Translations under genes and position numbers: made by a program
In this document: piece by piece, positions 17,276 to 27,397 of the stretch
Layout: the number at the start of each line of letters is the position of its first letter
Numbering within the stretch: position 1 is the stretch's first letter
Source: Vibrio sp. Isolate32
GTDB lineage: Bacteria; Pseudomonadota; Gammaproteobacteria; Enterobacterales; Vibrionaceae
Direction: 5' to 3'
DNA: 64,000 nt
Assembly: GCF_022397955.1 (NCBI RefSeq)
Contig: NZ_JAKEUQ010000001.1
Location: forward strand, 125,647-189,646
Notes under the pieces: model-generated
The model's input: the letters and a program-made list of their open reading frames with translations, nothing else
Database searches by the model: none
Told to the model about the DNA's origin: nothing

Positions 17276-18742
17276 ATGAAAGTAAACAGGCATTTTAGCC
17301 TTACCTTTGTCTTCGGGTTTCCAGCCGTGATCGCGGCAATGTTGCTTGGCTTAATAGGAAAGAACCATTTTGACTCGGTTAAAAAAGACATCGACAGCGA
17401 GTTTCATCGCATTGAGGATGTTTTTAAACGAACCACTAAAGTAGTGACTGCGCTAGACTATAGCTTCTCTAACTATTACAAATCAGGAAACCCTCTATTT
17501 CTTGATCACAACAAGCAAGTGGTAAACGGGCTCTGCCAAATCTGGCCGATTGATGTGTTACTGCTCGCAGATGGCAAAACCTCAGACATTCCTTCTGTCG
17601 ACATCGACTACATGATAGTTGGTGAAGAATCCCTTTGCTCCGAAACCAGCAGTAGCTATAAAAGTGCATCAGAAAAGATTGCTCTCGCCCCGATTCTGTC
17701 GTTTCTATCTCAGCTTGATGAGTACCATGACAGTGTTCATTTCATTGATACGCGCGGTTATGTGATTTCTTCGCCGGAAGATTTCGCTAAGAGAATAAGT
17801 AAAGAGCTGCTTTCAACGATAAAGAGCCGCCCTTATTGGCAGAAAACGGCAAACAATCCTGACCAATTGACGCTCTCAGGCCCGGGCTTTCGTTTTGAAT
17901 CACTCAATCGAACGATCAGTATGACCATTCCGGTATTCCATAAGGGCGTTCACCAGGGAATGCTGTCAGTTGATATTAATACCAGTAGATTGCTTGCAAA
18001 CTCCAATGAGCACTTGGCTGGCCGGATTGACATCATAGACACTACACGCACCATGCCGGTTGATAATGCAGCTTTCTATCATGAGGTTAATCTCTACGGT
18101 GTTGCGTCCCACCACGCGATGTATTACGAGCTGGATTTAGCAAAAGAGATAGAGCACTTTTTCGTTTATGAGAAAGATAGCCTTATTGTCGCGATTATTG
18201 TGTATCTTTTCTCTGTAACCATTTTCTTTTATGTCAATTCCAACATCGAGCGCGGCTACTTTAAAGATCTTGCAGCGAAAGACCCAATGACAGGGTTGCT
18301 GAATCGACGCGGGCTAGAGGCGTTTTGGCGACGAGTTGAACATGATCAGCTGTTTGCTTTAACGGTTTTTGATATTGATGATTTCAAGTCCATTAACGAT
18401 ACCTACGGTCATGATAAAGGTGATGATGTGATTCGTTACATGTCACGCCAGATCAACAGCAGTATTCGCAGCAGTGATGTTGCCGCTCGGTTTGGCGGAG
18501 AAGAGTTTGTGGTCTACCTGAAAGGGGATGACCGTGAGACTTTGATGCGGACACTCGAGCGTGTAAAAACAGCGATTTGCGTCAATTCAACAGATATAAT
18601 TCCGAATGGATTCACAGTATCTGGCGGTGTGTGCATTGTAGAGACAGAGCAGAGCAAGCTTCACTTTGAAGAGATATTTAAGTTTGCTGATGAGAAGCTT
18701 TACGTGGCTAAAACGACCGGTAAAGCTCGTATCGAATTCTAG
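17276..18742 (+). CDS. Membrane-bound diguanylate cyclase with periplasmic sensor region
   Basis: Protein of 488 residues with an N-terminal helix (about 10-28), a periplasmic region of roughly 270 residues with Cache-like features (FIDTRGYVISSPEDFA, PVFHKGVHQGMLSVDI), a second helix (about 302-320) and a C-terminal GGDEF domain. The active site is GGEEF at 407-411 and the inhibitory I-site RxxD is intact at 398-401 (RSSD), so product-inhibited c-di-GMP synthesis is expected. There is no EAL domain. It follows an orphan binding protein, which could present a ligand to its periplasmic part. Start ATG 17276 follows AGAGC weakly; no terminator was seen after it. Confidence 0.88.
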   Translation: MKVNRHFSLTFVFGFPAVIAAMLLGLIGKNHFDSVKKDIDSEFHRIEDVFKRTTKVVTALDYSFSNYYKSGNPLFLDHNKQVVNGLCQIWPIDVLLLADGKTSDIPSVDIDYMIVGEESLCSETSSSYKSASEKIALAPILSFLSQLDEYHDSVHFIDTRGYVISSPEDFAKRISKELLSTIKSRPYWQKTANNPDQLTLSGPGFRFESLNRTISMTIPVFHKGVHQGMLSVDINTSRLLANSNEHLAGRIDIIDTTRTMPVDNAAFYHEVNLYGVASHHAMYYELDLAKEIEHFFVYEKDSLIVAIIVYLFSVTIFFYVNSNIERGYFKDLAAKDPMTGLLNRRGLEAFWRRVEHDQLFALTVFDIDDFKSINDTYGHDKGDDVIRYMSRQINSSIRSSDVAARFGGEEFVVYLKGDDRETLMRTLERVKTAICVNSTDIIPNGFTVSGGVCIVETEQSKLHFEEIFKFADEKLYVAKTTGKARIEF

Positions 18743-18791
18743 CCACGTTGTTCAGTCTACATGCTTTAATAGACAGTTCGATAGCGGAGAT

Positions 18792-19748
18792 CTATGCAGG
18801 CTGATTGTACAGCTCTTGGTAGCGTTTGATCTGCTCGACGATAGGCGCGGCTTTTTTGTAGGTTCTGATTTCTCGGAACAGCTCTTCCGCTTCTGGGTAC
18901 TCTTTGCGCAGATACACAAACCACTGTTTTACACGGTTTGGATAGTAAAGACCTTTATCGCCCTCAATTTCGAACTCTGAATAGCGTAACAGCAGAGCAA
19001 TCACCTCTATCCATGGCATTGGTTGGTGGTTGTGCTTCACCACGTTACCAAGATTTGGAACGTTGAATGCGCCACGGCATACCATGAGTGAATCGACACC
19101 TGTTGTTTTAATGCAATCTTGACCGTCTTGATAATTCCAAATCTCACCATTCGCGATCAAAGGCAACGATGTCTTCTGGCGGATCTGATTAATGTAATCC
19201 CACTTTATTTCACTTGCCTTATAGCCACCGGTTTTGGTTCTTGCATGGACTGTTAGTTCGTTAGCTTTGGCTTGTTCAATCGCGTCAACAATCTCAAAGC
19301 ACTCATCTGGGTGTTCCCAGCCTAAACGAATTTTAGCGGAAACAGGAATGTACTCAGGGACAGCTTCTCGGGTCGCTTTAACAACTTGGTAGATAAGCTC
19401 AGGTTCTTTCAGTAAAGATGCGCCACCGTTACTCTTGTTTACCGCTTTTGCTGGGCAACCGAAGTTTAGATCGATACCTTTGGCACCAAGGTTCGCAGCT
19501 TGAATCGCATTCTCTGCCATCCATTTCGGGTGTTGACCGAGTAACTGCACATGGACAGGAACGCCCGCCATAGTTTGAGAGCCTTGATGGAGCTCAGGAC
19601 ACAAGCGATGGAATACATGTGGTGGTAATAGTTGATCAGTAACACGGACGAATTCGGTTACGCAGAGATCGTAATCATTGAGCTCTGTGAGAATTTCACG
19701 CATTAGGTGGTCTAGAACGCCCTCCATAGGGCCAAGTATTACTCGCAT
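18792..19748 (-). CDS. dusC: tRNA-dihydrouridine(16) synthase DusC
   Basis: FMN-dependent tRNA-modifying enzyme that reduces a uridine in the D-loop (U16 for the DusC subfamily). Length 318. The catalytic cysteine is Cys98 in LNFGCPAKAVNKSNGGASLL, and the FMN-phosphate region is PLIANGEIWNYQDGQDC. The C-terminal helical domain ending in EQIKRYQEL fits DusC rather than DusA or DusB. Transcribed convergently to the diguanylate cyclase gene and divergently from the YecA-like gene. Confidence 0.93.
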   Translation of the reverse strand: MRVILGPMEGVLDHLMREILTELNDYDLCVTEFVRVTDQLLPPHVFHRLCPELHQGSQTMAGVPVHVQLLGQHPKWMAENAIQAANLGAKGIDLNFGCPAKAVNKSNGGASLLKEPELIYQVVKATREAVPEYIPVSAKIRLGWEHPDECFEIVDAIEQAKANELTVHARTKTGGYKASEIKWDYINQIRQKTSLPLIANGEIWNYQDGQDCIKTTGVDSLMVCRGAFNVPNLGNVVKHNHQPMPWIEVIALLLRYSEFEIEGDKGLYYPNRVKQWFVYLRKEYPEAEELFREIRTYKKAAPIVEQIKRYQELYNQPA

Positions 19749-19870
19749 GCTGATCTACCGAAACATCTCTGTCCTGAAAATAAAAGAGGCGTGATTGTAC
19801 GGCTTGCCTACATGATTGTCACTATGAGTCTGGCTTTACCCACAGTCGAGACTGGCTCTATGGGTTAAAG

Positions 19871-19900
19871 GCGACATATCGCACGTGATAGCGTTATAAT
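19871..19900 (+). promoter_or_regulatory. Sigma70 promoter of the YecA-like gene
   Basis: A perfect TATAAT (19895-19900) is preceded 18 nt upstream by GCGACA (19871-19876), which keeps the GACA part of the -35 consensus. Predicted start about 19907, leaving a leader of about 24 nt. Confidence 0.5.
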
Positions 19901-19930
19901 AGTGAAAACGCCCCAATATCCAGAGCTTTC

Positions 19931-20551
19931 ATGACATATCAATTATTAAGCCTACCAGAATCAAATAAAGACATTACCCCGCAGTTTCTTGAAGGGGCAA
20001 TTCTTGCTTCTAACCTAGCCACTAAGCCGTTAGAGCCTGAAGCGTGGCTTGCGATCATTGCTCCAGAAGCAGGTGAAGCGCTTGTGGCAATCGTGACAGA
20101 ACAGATCAATCGCCAACATAATCTCATTCAGCGTAGTGAATACTTACTGACAGATGTATTTTCTGAAGGTGACTTTACCGAGCAGTTCGCTGATTTCGCA
20201 GAAGGCTTCATGATGGTGTGGCCGACTGTTGAAGAACAATGGCAAACCGCGAGTGTCGCTGATGGTACACTACGCATGCTACAAGCTTTACTGACGACAT
20301 TGATGCTTGCGATTGACGAAGAGCAGACTCAGCAGCAAATGGTTGCGGCTGGACTAGAGAACCCGCCAGCACTCGCTGATCTTGTTGGTCAAGTTGATTT
20401 AATGATTTCTGAAGTCGCATTGGCTGCTGATGAAGCCATGCTAGGTAATAAGTCTCAGAGCGTGAATCCATTTAAAGATATCGGTCGTAACGATGCTTGT
20501 CCGTGTGAAAGCGGTAAAAAATTCAAGCAATGCTGTGGTAAGAACAGTTAA
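19931..20551 (+). CDS. yecA: UPF0149/YecA-family protein with C-terminal SEC-C zinc motif
   Basis: Protein of 206 residues. The main part is an all-helical UPF0149 domain ([31 protein letters not shown]). The last 22 residues form a SEC-C motif ([19 protein letters not shown]), a small zinc-binding module like the tail of SecA. YecA in E. coli was reported to associate with ribosomes or SecA-related functions, but its role is not settled. A bidirectional terminator follows. The symbol is by family and not by proven orthology. Confidence 0.8.
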   Translation: MTYQLLSLPESNKDITPQFLEGAILASNLATKPLEPEAWLAIIAPEAGEALVAIVTEQINRQHNLIQRSEYLLTDVFSEGDFTEQFADFAEGFMMVWPTVEEQWQTASVADGTLRMLQALLTTLMLAIDEEQTQQQMVAAGLENPPALADLVGQVDLMISEVALAADEAMLGNKSQSVNPFKDIGRNDACPCESGKKFKQCCGKNS

Positions 20552-20591
20552 TCGTTTTCTGCGCTCTAAAGCGTAAGAAAGATCAGATAAC

Positions 20592-20619
20592 AAAAAGTCG
20601 ACCCTAAGGTCGACTTTTT
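20592..20619. terminator. Bidirectional terminator between yecA and dsbB
   Basis: GTCGACC (20597-20603) pairs with GGTCGAC (20608-20614), CTAA loop, with five A before and five T after. Confidence 0.9.
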
Positions 20620-20641
20620 AGTTTATGTAAAGCGTGAGTGA

Positions 20642-21166
20642 CTAGTCGTTTTTGGATTTAACGAATTGAGAAATTACCACGAAACCGAACGCTACTAAGT
20701 TGCCCGCAAAGATAATGACAAGCCATTGCGGCATAGAAAGTGACAAGAACTGCCACACTACCTTGCTGCAGTCGCCGTAGGCTTCAAACATCCACGGAGC
20801 CCATTGGTTTAACGGTGCCCAACTAGGGAAGGTCACGAATAAGTCACAGGTCGCAAATGGAGACGGGTTGAACTGGTAATCAACGTGCTCCAAAGCCAAC
20901 CTTAAACCTTTGTATGCGCCAAATCCCCAGCCAGCAAGGCCAAGCCAGCGCGATACAGGGTTGTTAGGGGTAATGGCACCTATGATTGCAGCGATACCAA
21001 TAGCAAGCATTGCGACGCGCTCATAGATACACATGACACAAGGGCCAAGCATCATGACATGCTGGAAAAAAAGGGCGCAGGCCTCAAAAAATACAACAAA
21101 AGCCAGCAGTAAAAGCCAAGATAAACGTCCCTTAGAGAAGTCTTTGAGCATTACAAAAAAATTCAC
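20642..21166 (-). CDS. dsbB: Disulfide bond formation protein DsbB
   Basis: Inner-membrane quinone-linked oxidase (174 residues) that reoxidises periplasmic DsbA. Four membrane helices are visible. The first periplasmic cysteine pair is in GPCVMCIYERVAM. The second pair is split between FATCDLF and YGDCSKVV, as in the family. I keep the GTG start at 21166, which has GGGA eight bases upstream; ATG 21151 lacks a ribosome-binding site. It lies downstream of nhaB, as in E. coli, with a terminator-like hairpin between them. Confidence 0.92.
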   Translation of the reverse strand: MNFFVMLKDFSKGRLSWLLLLAFVVFFEACALFFQHVMMLGPCVMCIYERVAMLAIGIAAIIGAITPNNPVSRWLGLAGWGFGAYKGLRLALEHVDYQFNPSPFATCDLFVTFPSWAPLNQWAPWMFEAYGDCSKVVWQFLSLSMPQWLVIIFAGNLVAFGFVVISQFVKSKND

Positions 21167-21188
21167 GAATTAAATCCCGTCTAAAAAA

Positions 21189-21222
21189 TAAAAAAGCCCT
21201 GAATACTCAGAGCTTTTTATCT
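21189..21222 (-). terminator. Terminator between nhaB and dsbB
   Basis: On the minus strand AAGCTCTGA pairs with TCAGGGCTT (one G-T pair) around a GTAT loop and is followed by a T run. It would limit read-through from nhaB into dsbB. Confidence 0.7.
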
Positions 21223-21290
21223 TGGATAAGTTTCCTAATCAACTAATATTTTTGATTAGTTAATTCGTAGTTTGCGACACAGTGTGCAGC

Positions 21291-22883
21291 TTAGTGGCCA
21301 CCGGAGATAACTGGAGTAACCGCTTCACCTGTACGTTGAATGATCCAACCTGCGTCATAGAACCATGCTGTCATCGGTTCCACGAAGTAAACGATGCCTG
21401 CAAGACCAACTAATGCCAGCACGATAGTGTATGGCAGTGCCATGATTACCATACGGCTGTAAGACAGTCGAATTAACGGAGCAAGTGCTGACGTCAATAG
21501 GAATAGGAACGCAGCTTGTCCGTTTGGTGTTGCAACTGAAGGTAGGTTAGTACCAGTGTTGATAGCAACAGCTAGTAGGTCGAATTGGTCACGAGTGATA
21601 ATGCCTTCAACCAATGCAGTTTTCACTTCGTTGATGTAAACCGTACCTACGAACACGTTATCTGAAACCATCGATAGAATACCGTTGGCTACATAGAATA
21701 GGGCAAGTTGTGCGCCTTTATCTTCAACGTGAAGAACCGCATCGATTACTGGCTTAAATAGTGCTTGGTCGATGATTACTGCAACGACAGCGAAGAACAC
21801 AGCAAGAAGCGCGGTAAACGGCAGTGCCTCTTCAAACGCTTTACCCATAGAGTGCTCTTCGATTACACCAGTAAACGCAGTAGCTAAAATGATAACTGAT
21901 AGACCAATCAAACCAACTTCAGCAACGTGAAGTGCCAAGCCAACAATTAGCCATACTGCGATAGCACTTTGAACCCAAAGTTTTGCTACGTCTTGCTTGG
22001 TACGGCTCGCTTTTTGTGTGTTATCGAACTCGACAAGGATCTGACGAACGTTGTTTGGTAGTTTTGCGCCGTAACCAAATACTTTGAATTTCTCTACAAG
22101 AGCACAGGTTAGAATGCCGCAGAAGAAAACAGGCAATGTTACTGGAAGCATACGGATAATAAACTCACCGAATTCCCAGCCTGCTTGTTTAGCAATAACT
22201 AAGTTCTGTGGTTCACCTACCATGGTCATTACACCACCTAGAGCGGTACCTACACCAGCGTGCATTAGTAGTGAACGTAAGAAAGCACGGTAGTCTTCCA
22301 AGTCTTCACGAGTTAGCTCAGAGATTTCTTCATCGTGAGTGTGGTCGTGTGCAGAGTTAGAGACTTTGCCAGATGCTACTTTGTGATAAATCGAGTAGAA
22401 GCCCACTGCTACGCTGATCACAACTGCGATTACAGTCAATGCATCTAGGAAAGCAGATAGGAATGCTGCTGCGACACAGAACGCAACAGAAAGCATGATC
22501 TTAGAACGAATGCCGAGCAGTATCTTCGTGAAAATGAACAGGAGAAGTTCTTTCATGAAGTAAATGCCAGCAACCATGAATACTAATAAGAGTAATACAG
22601 GAAGGTTTGCTTGTAGCTCGTGATAAACCATTTCAGGTTTGGTCATGCCAATTGCAACGGCTTGAATTGCCAATAAACCACCCGGTTGAAGAGGGTAGCA
22701 TTTGAGAGCCATAGCTAGGGTGAAAATAAACTCAACCACTAATAGCCAGCCCGCTACAAATGGGTCAACTAGGAAGAAAACAAACGGGTTGATGATTAAA
22801 AAGGAAATGATGGCAAGTTTATACCAATCAGGAGCTTTACCAAGGAAATTCTTGATAAAAGCGTTTCCGAGAGACATCGGCAT
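21291..22883 (-). CDS. nhaB: Na+/H+ antiporter NhaB
   Basis: Electrogenic sodium/proton antiporter of 530 residues with about 12 membrane helices. The start [20 protein letters not shown] and the segment [18 protein letters not shown] match the NhaB family. Length agrees with E. coli and Vibrio NhaB. A histidine-rich cytoplasmic loop ([14 protein letters not shown], about residue 177) is notable. Vibrios use NhaA, NhaB and NhaD against sodium stress. Divergent from fadR, as in E. coli. Confidence 0.95.
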   Translation of the reverse strand: MPMSLGNAFIKNFLGKAPDWYKLAIISFLIINPFVFFLVDPFVAGWLLVVEFIFTLAMALKCYPLQPGGLLAIQAVAIGMTKPEMVYHELQANLPVLLLLVFMVAGIYFMKELLLFIFTKILLGIRSKIMLSVAFCVAAAFLSAFLDALTVIAVVISVAVGFYSIYHKVASGKVSNSAHDHTHDEEISELTREDLEDYRAFLRSLLMHAGVGTALGGVMTMVGEPQNLVIAKQAGWEFGEFIIRMLPVTLPVFFCGILTCALVEKFKVFGYGAKLPNNVRQILVEFDNTQKASRTKQDVAKLWVQSAIAVWLIVGLALHVAEVGLIGLSVIILATAFTGVIEEHSMGKAFEEALPFTALLAVFFAVVAVIIDQALFKPVIDAVLHVEDKGAQLALFYVANGILSMVSDNVFVGTVYINEVKTALVEGIITRDQFDLLAVAINTGTNLPSVATPNGQAAFLFLLTSALAPLIRLSYSRMVIMALPYTIVLALVGLAGIVYFVEPMTAWFYDAGWIIQRTGEAVTPVISGGH

Positions 22884-23523
22884 GTTAATACTCTTTTATG
22901 TTGATTATGAATAGACAAGCAATACAACATTTTGAGAATCGAGCTATAGAAAGTGTTAAAAACTATAATTAACAGTGACTTAGAAAAACTACATTCCATG
23001 TAACGTTCTGTGGTCTTGCCAAGTCACTCCCTTAGAAACTCAAGCACTGCTTATTTTTGAGCGCAACTCTACTCTTAGATAACATTTAGTCAACAGGAAA
23101 AGCCCTGTAGCACCTAAAATACCTCTTTTTTGTGTGAGAAACGCGATCAAAGTAGCGGAAGCATACCACTTAAAATGTGATAAAAACCGGCTAGAGTCAA
23201 TATTTCAGCGAAATGATTAAAATTTACAGAATAAAGACGGTTTATATATGATTATTACAACGTAATATTGCAATTTTATGGCTTTGAAAATATGACTAAT
23301 GTTCTTGATTTTAAAGTGAATTTATTGTCTTAAAAAGTTGTTTAAATAGTGATTTATAGAGGCTTGCTTTGCAAATCTTAGGTGGAAACATGAGGCGAAC
23401 TTTAGAGCTTTAACTCTATTGGTGTTTTGGGGGAGTAAAATTTTTGAGGGTGTTTCCGCTCGCCTTTACTAGTGGTATGATGAGTAAATTAGAAGAAAAT
23501 AATTTAATTGGATTGAAGTGTAG
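22884..23523. other. Long divergent region between nhaB and fadR
   Basis: About 640 nt, strongly AT-rich, with no credible ORF. It holds a fadR promoter candidate at 23453-23481 (separate entry) and an imperfect FadR half-site at 23011-23021 (9 of 11 to TGGTCNGACCA). Nothing else could be supported. Confidence 0.5.
23453..23481 (+). promoter_or_regulatory. Extended -10 promoter of fadR
   Basis: TGG-TATGAT (23473-23481) is an extended -10 element with five of six consensus bases; the -35 region (TTTCCG) is weak. Predicted start near 23488, giving a 36-nt leader. Confidence 0.45.
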
Positions 23524-24363
23524 ATGGTCATTAAGGCGAAGAGCCCGGCAGGATTTGCAGAGAAGTATATCATTGAAAGTATTTGGAATGGCCGTTTCCC
23601 TCCAGGTTCTATCTTGCCAGCAGAGCGTGAGCTTTCTGAACTAATTGGTGTTACACGTACTACGCTTCGAGAAGTACTGCAGCGTCTTGCTCGTGATGGT
23701 TGGTTAACTATCCAGCACGGTAAACCAACCAAAGTTAACCAGTTTATGGAAACCTCGGGTCTTCATATTCTTGATACGTTAATGACGTTGGACGTAGATA
23801 ACGCAAGCAAAATGGTAGAAGACCTACTAGCTGCTCGTACTAACATCAGCCCTATTTTTATGCGTTACGCATTTAAAGCAAATAAAGAAGCTTCAGAGCG
23901 CACAATCAGTAATGTGATTGAATCGTGTGAAGCGCTACTTGCGGCACATACATGGGATGATTTCCTAGAATCGTCTCCGTATGCAGACAAGATCAAGCAA
24001 GCAGTTAGAGAAGACACAGAGAAAGACGAAGCAAAACGTCAGACGATCTTAATTGCTAAGACGTTTAACTTTTATGACTACATGCTGTTCCAACGCTTAG
24101 CGTTCCATTCTGGTAACCAAATTTACGGTCTGATCTTTAACGGCGTACGTAAGCTCTACGATCGTATCGGTAGCTACTACTTCTCTAACCCAGAAGCGCG
24201 TCGCCTAGCGATGGAGTTCTATAAAGAGTTGTTTGTTATCTGTGAGAGCGGTCAACGTGAAAACTTGCCTTTGGTTATTCGGAATTACGGTATTGCAAGT
24301 GCACAGATCTGGAACGAAATGAAAACGACGTTACCAACGAACTTTACGGAAGACGACAGCTAA
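23524..24363 (+). CDS. fadR: Fatty acid metabolism regulator FadR (long Vibrio form)
   Basis: GntR-family regulator that binds DNA in the absence of long-chain acyl-CoA, repressing fad genes and activating unsaturated fatty acid synthesis. The winged helix is residues about 8-75 ([24 protein letters not shown]). The acyl-CoA-binding helical domain follows. At 279 residues it is 40 longer than the 239-residue E. coli protein. The extra part lies around residues 138-177 (near [20 protein letters not shown]), matching the insertion described for V. cholerae FadR that creates a second ligand-binding site. Divergent from nhaB and followed by a strong terminator. Confidence 0.95.
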   Translation: MVIKAKSPAGFAEKYIIESIWNGRFPPGSILPAERELSELIGVTRTTLREVLQRLARDGWLTIQHGKPTKVNQFMETSGLHILDTLMTLDVDNASKMVEDLLAARTNISPIFMRYAFKANKEASERTISNVIESCEALLAAHTWDDFLESSPYADKIKQAVREDTEKDEAKRQTILIAKTFNFYDYMLFQRLAFHSGNQIYGLIFNGVRKLYDRIGSYYFSNPEARRLAMEFYKELFVICESGQRENLPLVIRNYGIASAQIWNEMKTTLPTNFTEDDS

Positions 24364-24405
24364 CCTTTTTGGTTAACTTAGTTAGTCACTAAAGTAAGAA
24401 CAAAG

Positions 24406-24443
24406 AAAAGCGGCGAGATAATTTAATTATCTCGCCGCTTTTT
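24406..24443. terminator. Bidirectional terminator between fadR and yehS
   Basis: A 16-bp perfect stem (GCGGCGAGATAAT with its complement) around a TTA loop, flanked by A and T runs, serves both convergent genes. Confidence 0.92.
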
Positions 24444-24483
24444 ATGTATCAAGAGTCTGGCTAATTTGCTAGTCGCTCGTTGT

Positions 24484-24963
24484 TTAACCTGCGAACTCTT
24501 CTGAGTCCGGGCGGTTAGTAAACTGAACACCATTTAGGAAATCACAAAGCAATTGGTCTTCACATACTTTGTAGTTTTTGTTTTCAGGCTTGCGGAAGTA
24601 GGCACCAATTTCGTATTTGCTTAGGCTGATACCCACCACTTCTAATACATCGAGCACGTCTTCTGCTTTCATGTTCAATGCAATACGTAGCTTCATGAAA
24701 ATCATGTTGTTGGTAAGTGCAACCTCAGGCTTTGGCTGAGCCCCTTCTTTTTTACCGCGTTTAAGGTTGATGAGACCATTTAGGAATACCGCTAACTCTT
24801 TGTCTTTCATCTTAGAGCATGACTTATCGTTATCCGCTTTTAGCCAGTTAATCACTTGATCGTGGGCAACAGTCACATCCGCTTGTTCAATAGCTTTGAT
24901 GATTTGTGCGTTCTTAAGGTTTAGTGCGTGTTGAATACGACGCAAGATTTCGTTGTTAGTCAC
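24484..24963 (-). CDS. yehS: YehS-like DUF1456 family protein
   Basis: Protein of 159 residues made of two related DUF1456 halves: MTNNEILRRIQHALNLKNAQI near residue 1 and LTNNMIFMKLRIALNMKAEDV near residue 83, each followed by a conserved helical segment ending in an LxxFLNG motif (AVFLNGLIN, CDFLNGVQF). It looks like an internal duplication. Function unknown; cytoplasmic. The start has GGACACC close upstream and lies 216 nt before the metG stop. Confidence 0.85.
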   Translation of the reverse strand: MTNNEILRRIQHALNLKNAQIIKAIEQADVTVAHDQVINWLKADNDKSCSKMKDKELAVFLNGLINLKRGKKEGAQPKPEVALTNNMIFMKLRIALNMKAEDVLDVLEVVGISLSKYEIGAYFRKPENKNYKVCEDQLLCDFLNGVQFTNRPDSEEFAG

Positions 24964-25093
24964 AGAGGTGTCCTAAAAAGGTTTAGAGCGTAAAGTGGCT
25001 TCATACGGCGTATTGCTGTCGTTAACCTTATGATACTTTACTTAGCATAGTTGACGGCGACTCTAACAGAGAACGCCGGTTTTCGGTAGATAT

Positions 25094-25146
25094 AAAAAAT
25101 CCCCGACGCTTATTAACTCTTTCAAGTTAAGTTACATCAGGGATTT
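25094..25146 (-). terminator. Terminator of metG
   Basis: On the minus strand AAATCCCTGATG (25135-25146) pairs over 12 bp, including two G-T pairs, with CGTCGGGGATTT (25097-25108), followed by a T run. Confidence 0.75.
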
Positions 25147-25179
25147 GTCAGTGAATGCTTTATCTGACAGAGGTCAGAA

Positions 25180-27240
25180 TTACATTACACGCATACCAGG
25201 TTGAGCACCTTCGTGTGGTTCAAGAATCCATAGGTCGCTGCCACCAGGGCCCGCAGCTAGGATCATGCCTTCAGACATACCAAACTTCATCTTACGAGGT
25301 TTTAGGTTTGCAACCATAACAGTTAGCTTGCCTTCTAGCTCTTCAGGTTTGTATGCTGACTTGATGCCAGAGAATACTTGGCGAGTCTCACCACCGATGT
25401 CCAGTTGGAACTTCAGTAGCTTGTTCGCTTTTGGCACTTCTTCACAAGAGATGATACGAGCAATACGCATATCAACGGCTGCGAACGCGTCAAATTCAAT
25501 CTCTTCCGCGATTGGTTCTTTATCTAGCTCAGTTTGGCTTGCTTTTTCTTTCTCAGCTTCCGCTTTCTCTTTAGCTGCCATTTCTGCTGCTGCATCTCCT
25601 TTAGAAGACTCAATCATCGCTTCCACTTTCTTAGGATCAATACGGCTAAATAGCGCTTTGAACTTAGTGATCTCGTGATCAGTTAGTGGAGTAGCAACGC
25701 CTTCCCACGTTAGCTCTTCGTTTAGGAAAGCTTCCGTACGAGCTGCAAGCTCTGGCATTACTGGTTTCAGGTAAGCCATTAGTACGCGGAATAGGTTGAT
25801 ACCTACAGAAGAAACTTCTTGAAGCTCTTTCTCTTTACCTTCTGCTTTTGCAAGAACCCAAGGTGCTTTTTCGTCGATGTACTGGTTCGCTTTATCTGCT
25901 AGTGCAGTGATCTCACGGATAGCACGGCTGAATTCACGCGTTTCGTATAGCTCCCCTATACGCTCAGCAGCAGCAACGAATTCTTTGTAAAGCTCTGGCT
26001 CTGCAAATTCAGCAGATAGCTTGCCTTCGAAGCGCTTAGTGATGAAACCTGCGTTGCGAGAAGCTAGGTTAACAATCTTGTTTACTACGTCAGCGTTTAC
26101 ACGTTGAGTGAAGTCTTCAAGGTTAAGGTCAAGGTCATCGATACGGCTGTTTAGTTTCGCAGCGTAGTAGTAACGTAGACATTCTGGATCTAGGTGGTCT
26201 AGATAAGTACTTGCTTTGATGAATGTGCCTTTAGACTTCGACATCTTAGCGCCGTTTACTGTTACGTAGCCGTGTACGAATACGTTGTTTGGCTTACGGA
26301 AACCAGAACCTTCTAGCATTGCTGGCCAGAATAGGCTGTGGAAGTAAACGATGTCTTTGCCGATGAAGTGGTAAAGCTCAGCGGTGCTGTCTTTCTTCCA
26401 GTACTCGTTAAAGTCTAGATCGTCGCGCTTGTCACATAGGTTCTTGAAAGAGCCCATGTAGCCGATTGGTGCATCTAGCCATACGTAGAAGAACTTATCT
26501 TTTTCGCCTGGGATCTCGAAGCCGAAGTATGGTGCATCACGAGAGATGTCCCACTGTTGTAGACCAGACTCGAACCACTCTTGCATTTTGTTTGCTGTTT
26601 CAGCTTGCAGTGAGCCAGAACGTGTCCACTCTTTTAGCATGCTTTCGAACTGAGGCAGGTCGAAGAAGAAGTGCTCAGAGTCTTTCATTACTGGAGTTGC
26701 GCCAGAAACCGCAGACTTAGGATCGATCAGCTCAGTTGGGCTGTATGTCTCACCACAGTTATCACAGTTATCACCGTACTGGTCTTCTGACTTACACTTA
26801 GGGCAAGTACCTTTTACGAAACGGTCCGGTAGGAACATCTCTTTCTCAGGGTCGAAAAGCTGAGAAATAGTGCGGCTTGAAATGAAGCCGTTCTTTTTAA
26901 GTTCTAGGTAGATGTGAGAAGCCAGTTCACGGTTCTCTTCGCTGTGCGTGCTGTGGTAGTTATCAAAGCTGATATCAAAGCCAGCGAAGTCTTTTTGGTG
27001 CTCTTCACTAACAGCAGCGATCATCTCTTCTGGCGTGATACCCATCTGTTGAGCTTTAAGCATAATTGGCGTGCCGTGAGCATCGTCAGCACAGATGAAG
27101 TTTACAGTGTTGCCACGCAGACGCTGGTATCGAACCCAGATATCAGCTTGGATATGCTCAAGCATATGGCCAAGGTGAATAGAGCCGTTAGCGTACGGAA
27201 GCGCACAAGTTACCAAAAGTTGTCTTGGATCAGTTGCCAT
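25180..27240 (-). CDS. metG: Methionyl-tRNA synthetase MetG
   Basis: Class I aminoacyl-tRNA synthetase of 686 residues. The HIGH-type motif is HLGH in [17 protein letters not shown], the KMSKS motif is intact (KMSKSKG), and a four-cysteine zinc knuckle ([17 protein letters not shown]) lies near residue 145. The C-terminal dimerisation and tRNA-binding (EMAP/Trbp111-like) domain begins after an Ala/Glu/Lys-rich linker ([18 protein letters not shown]) at [14 protein letters not shown]. Divergent from mrp, as in E. coli. Confidence 0.97.
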   Translation of the reverse strand: MATDPRQLLVTCALPYANGSIHLGHMLEHIQADIWVRYQRLRGNTVNFICADDAHGTPIMLKAQQMGITPEEMIAAVSEEHQKDFAGFDISFDNYHSTHSEENRELASHIYLELKKNGFISSRTISQLFDPEKEMFLPDRFVKGTCPKCKSEDQYGDNCDNCGETYSPTELIDPKSAVSGATPVMKDSEHFFFDLPQFESMLKEWTRSGSLQAETANKMQEWFESGLQQWDISRDAPYFGFEIPGEKDKFFYVWLDAPIGYMGSFKNLCDKRDDLDFNEYWKKDSTAELYHFIGKDIVYFHSLFWPAMLEGSGFRKPNNVFVHGYVTVNGAKMSKSKGTFIKASTYLDHLDPECLRYYYAAKLNSRIDDLDLNLEDFTQRVNADVVNKIVNLASRNAGFITKRFEGKLSAEFAEPELYKEFVAAAERIGELYETREFSRAIREITALADKANQYIDEKAPWVLAKAEGKEKELQEVSSVGINLFRVLMAYLKPVMPELAARTEAFLNEELTWEGVATPLTDHEITKFKALFSRIDPKKVEAMIESSKGDAAAEMAAKEKAEAEKEKASQTELDKEPIAEEIEFDAFAAVDMRIARIISCEEVPKANKLLKFQLDIGGETRQVFSGIKSAYKPEELEGKLTVMVANLKPRKMKFGMSEGMILAAGPGGSDLWILEPHEGAQPGMRVM

Positions 27241-27330
27241 ACTTAATAATTCGCTTTTTTGATAGGTATAAATTTGATTGGTAATACTACTTTATAACGT
27301 GTGATACGCCAAGTTATCAGACAAAGGATT

Positions 27331-27348
27331 CCCCTAGTTTTTTAGGGG
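27331..27348. promoter_or_regulatory. Small hairpin in the metG/mrp divergent region
   Basis: CCCCTA (27331-27336) pairs with TAGGGG (27343-27348) around GTTTTT. It lies in the leader of either gene. No terminal T run is present, so it is not a clear terminator. Confidence 0.4.
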
Positions 27349-27397
27349 TTCAGTCTTCATCTCGCGGGTGATAGCATAAATAAAAAAAGGAGCCCCA

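Noticed and set aside
23011..23021. FadR autoregulatory site in the nhaB/fadR region
   Set aside because: Only 9 of 11 core bases match and it lies about 500 nt from fadR; too weak to call.
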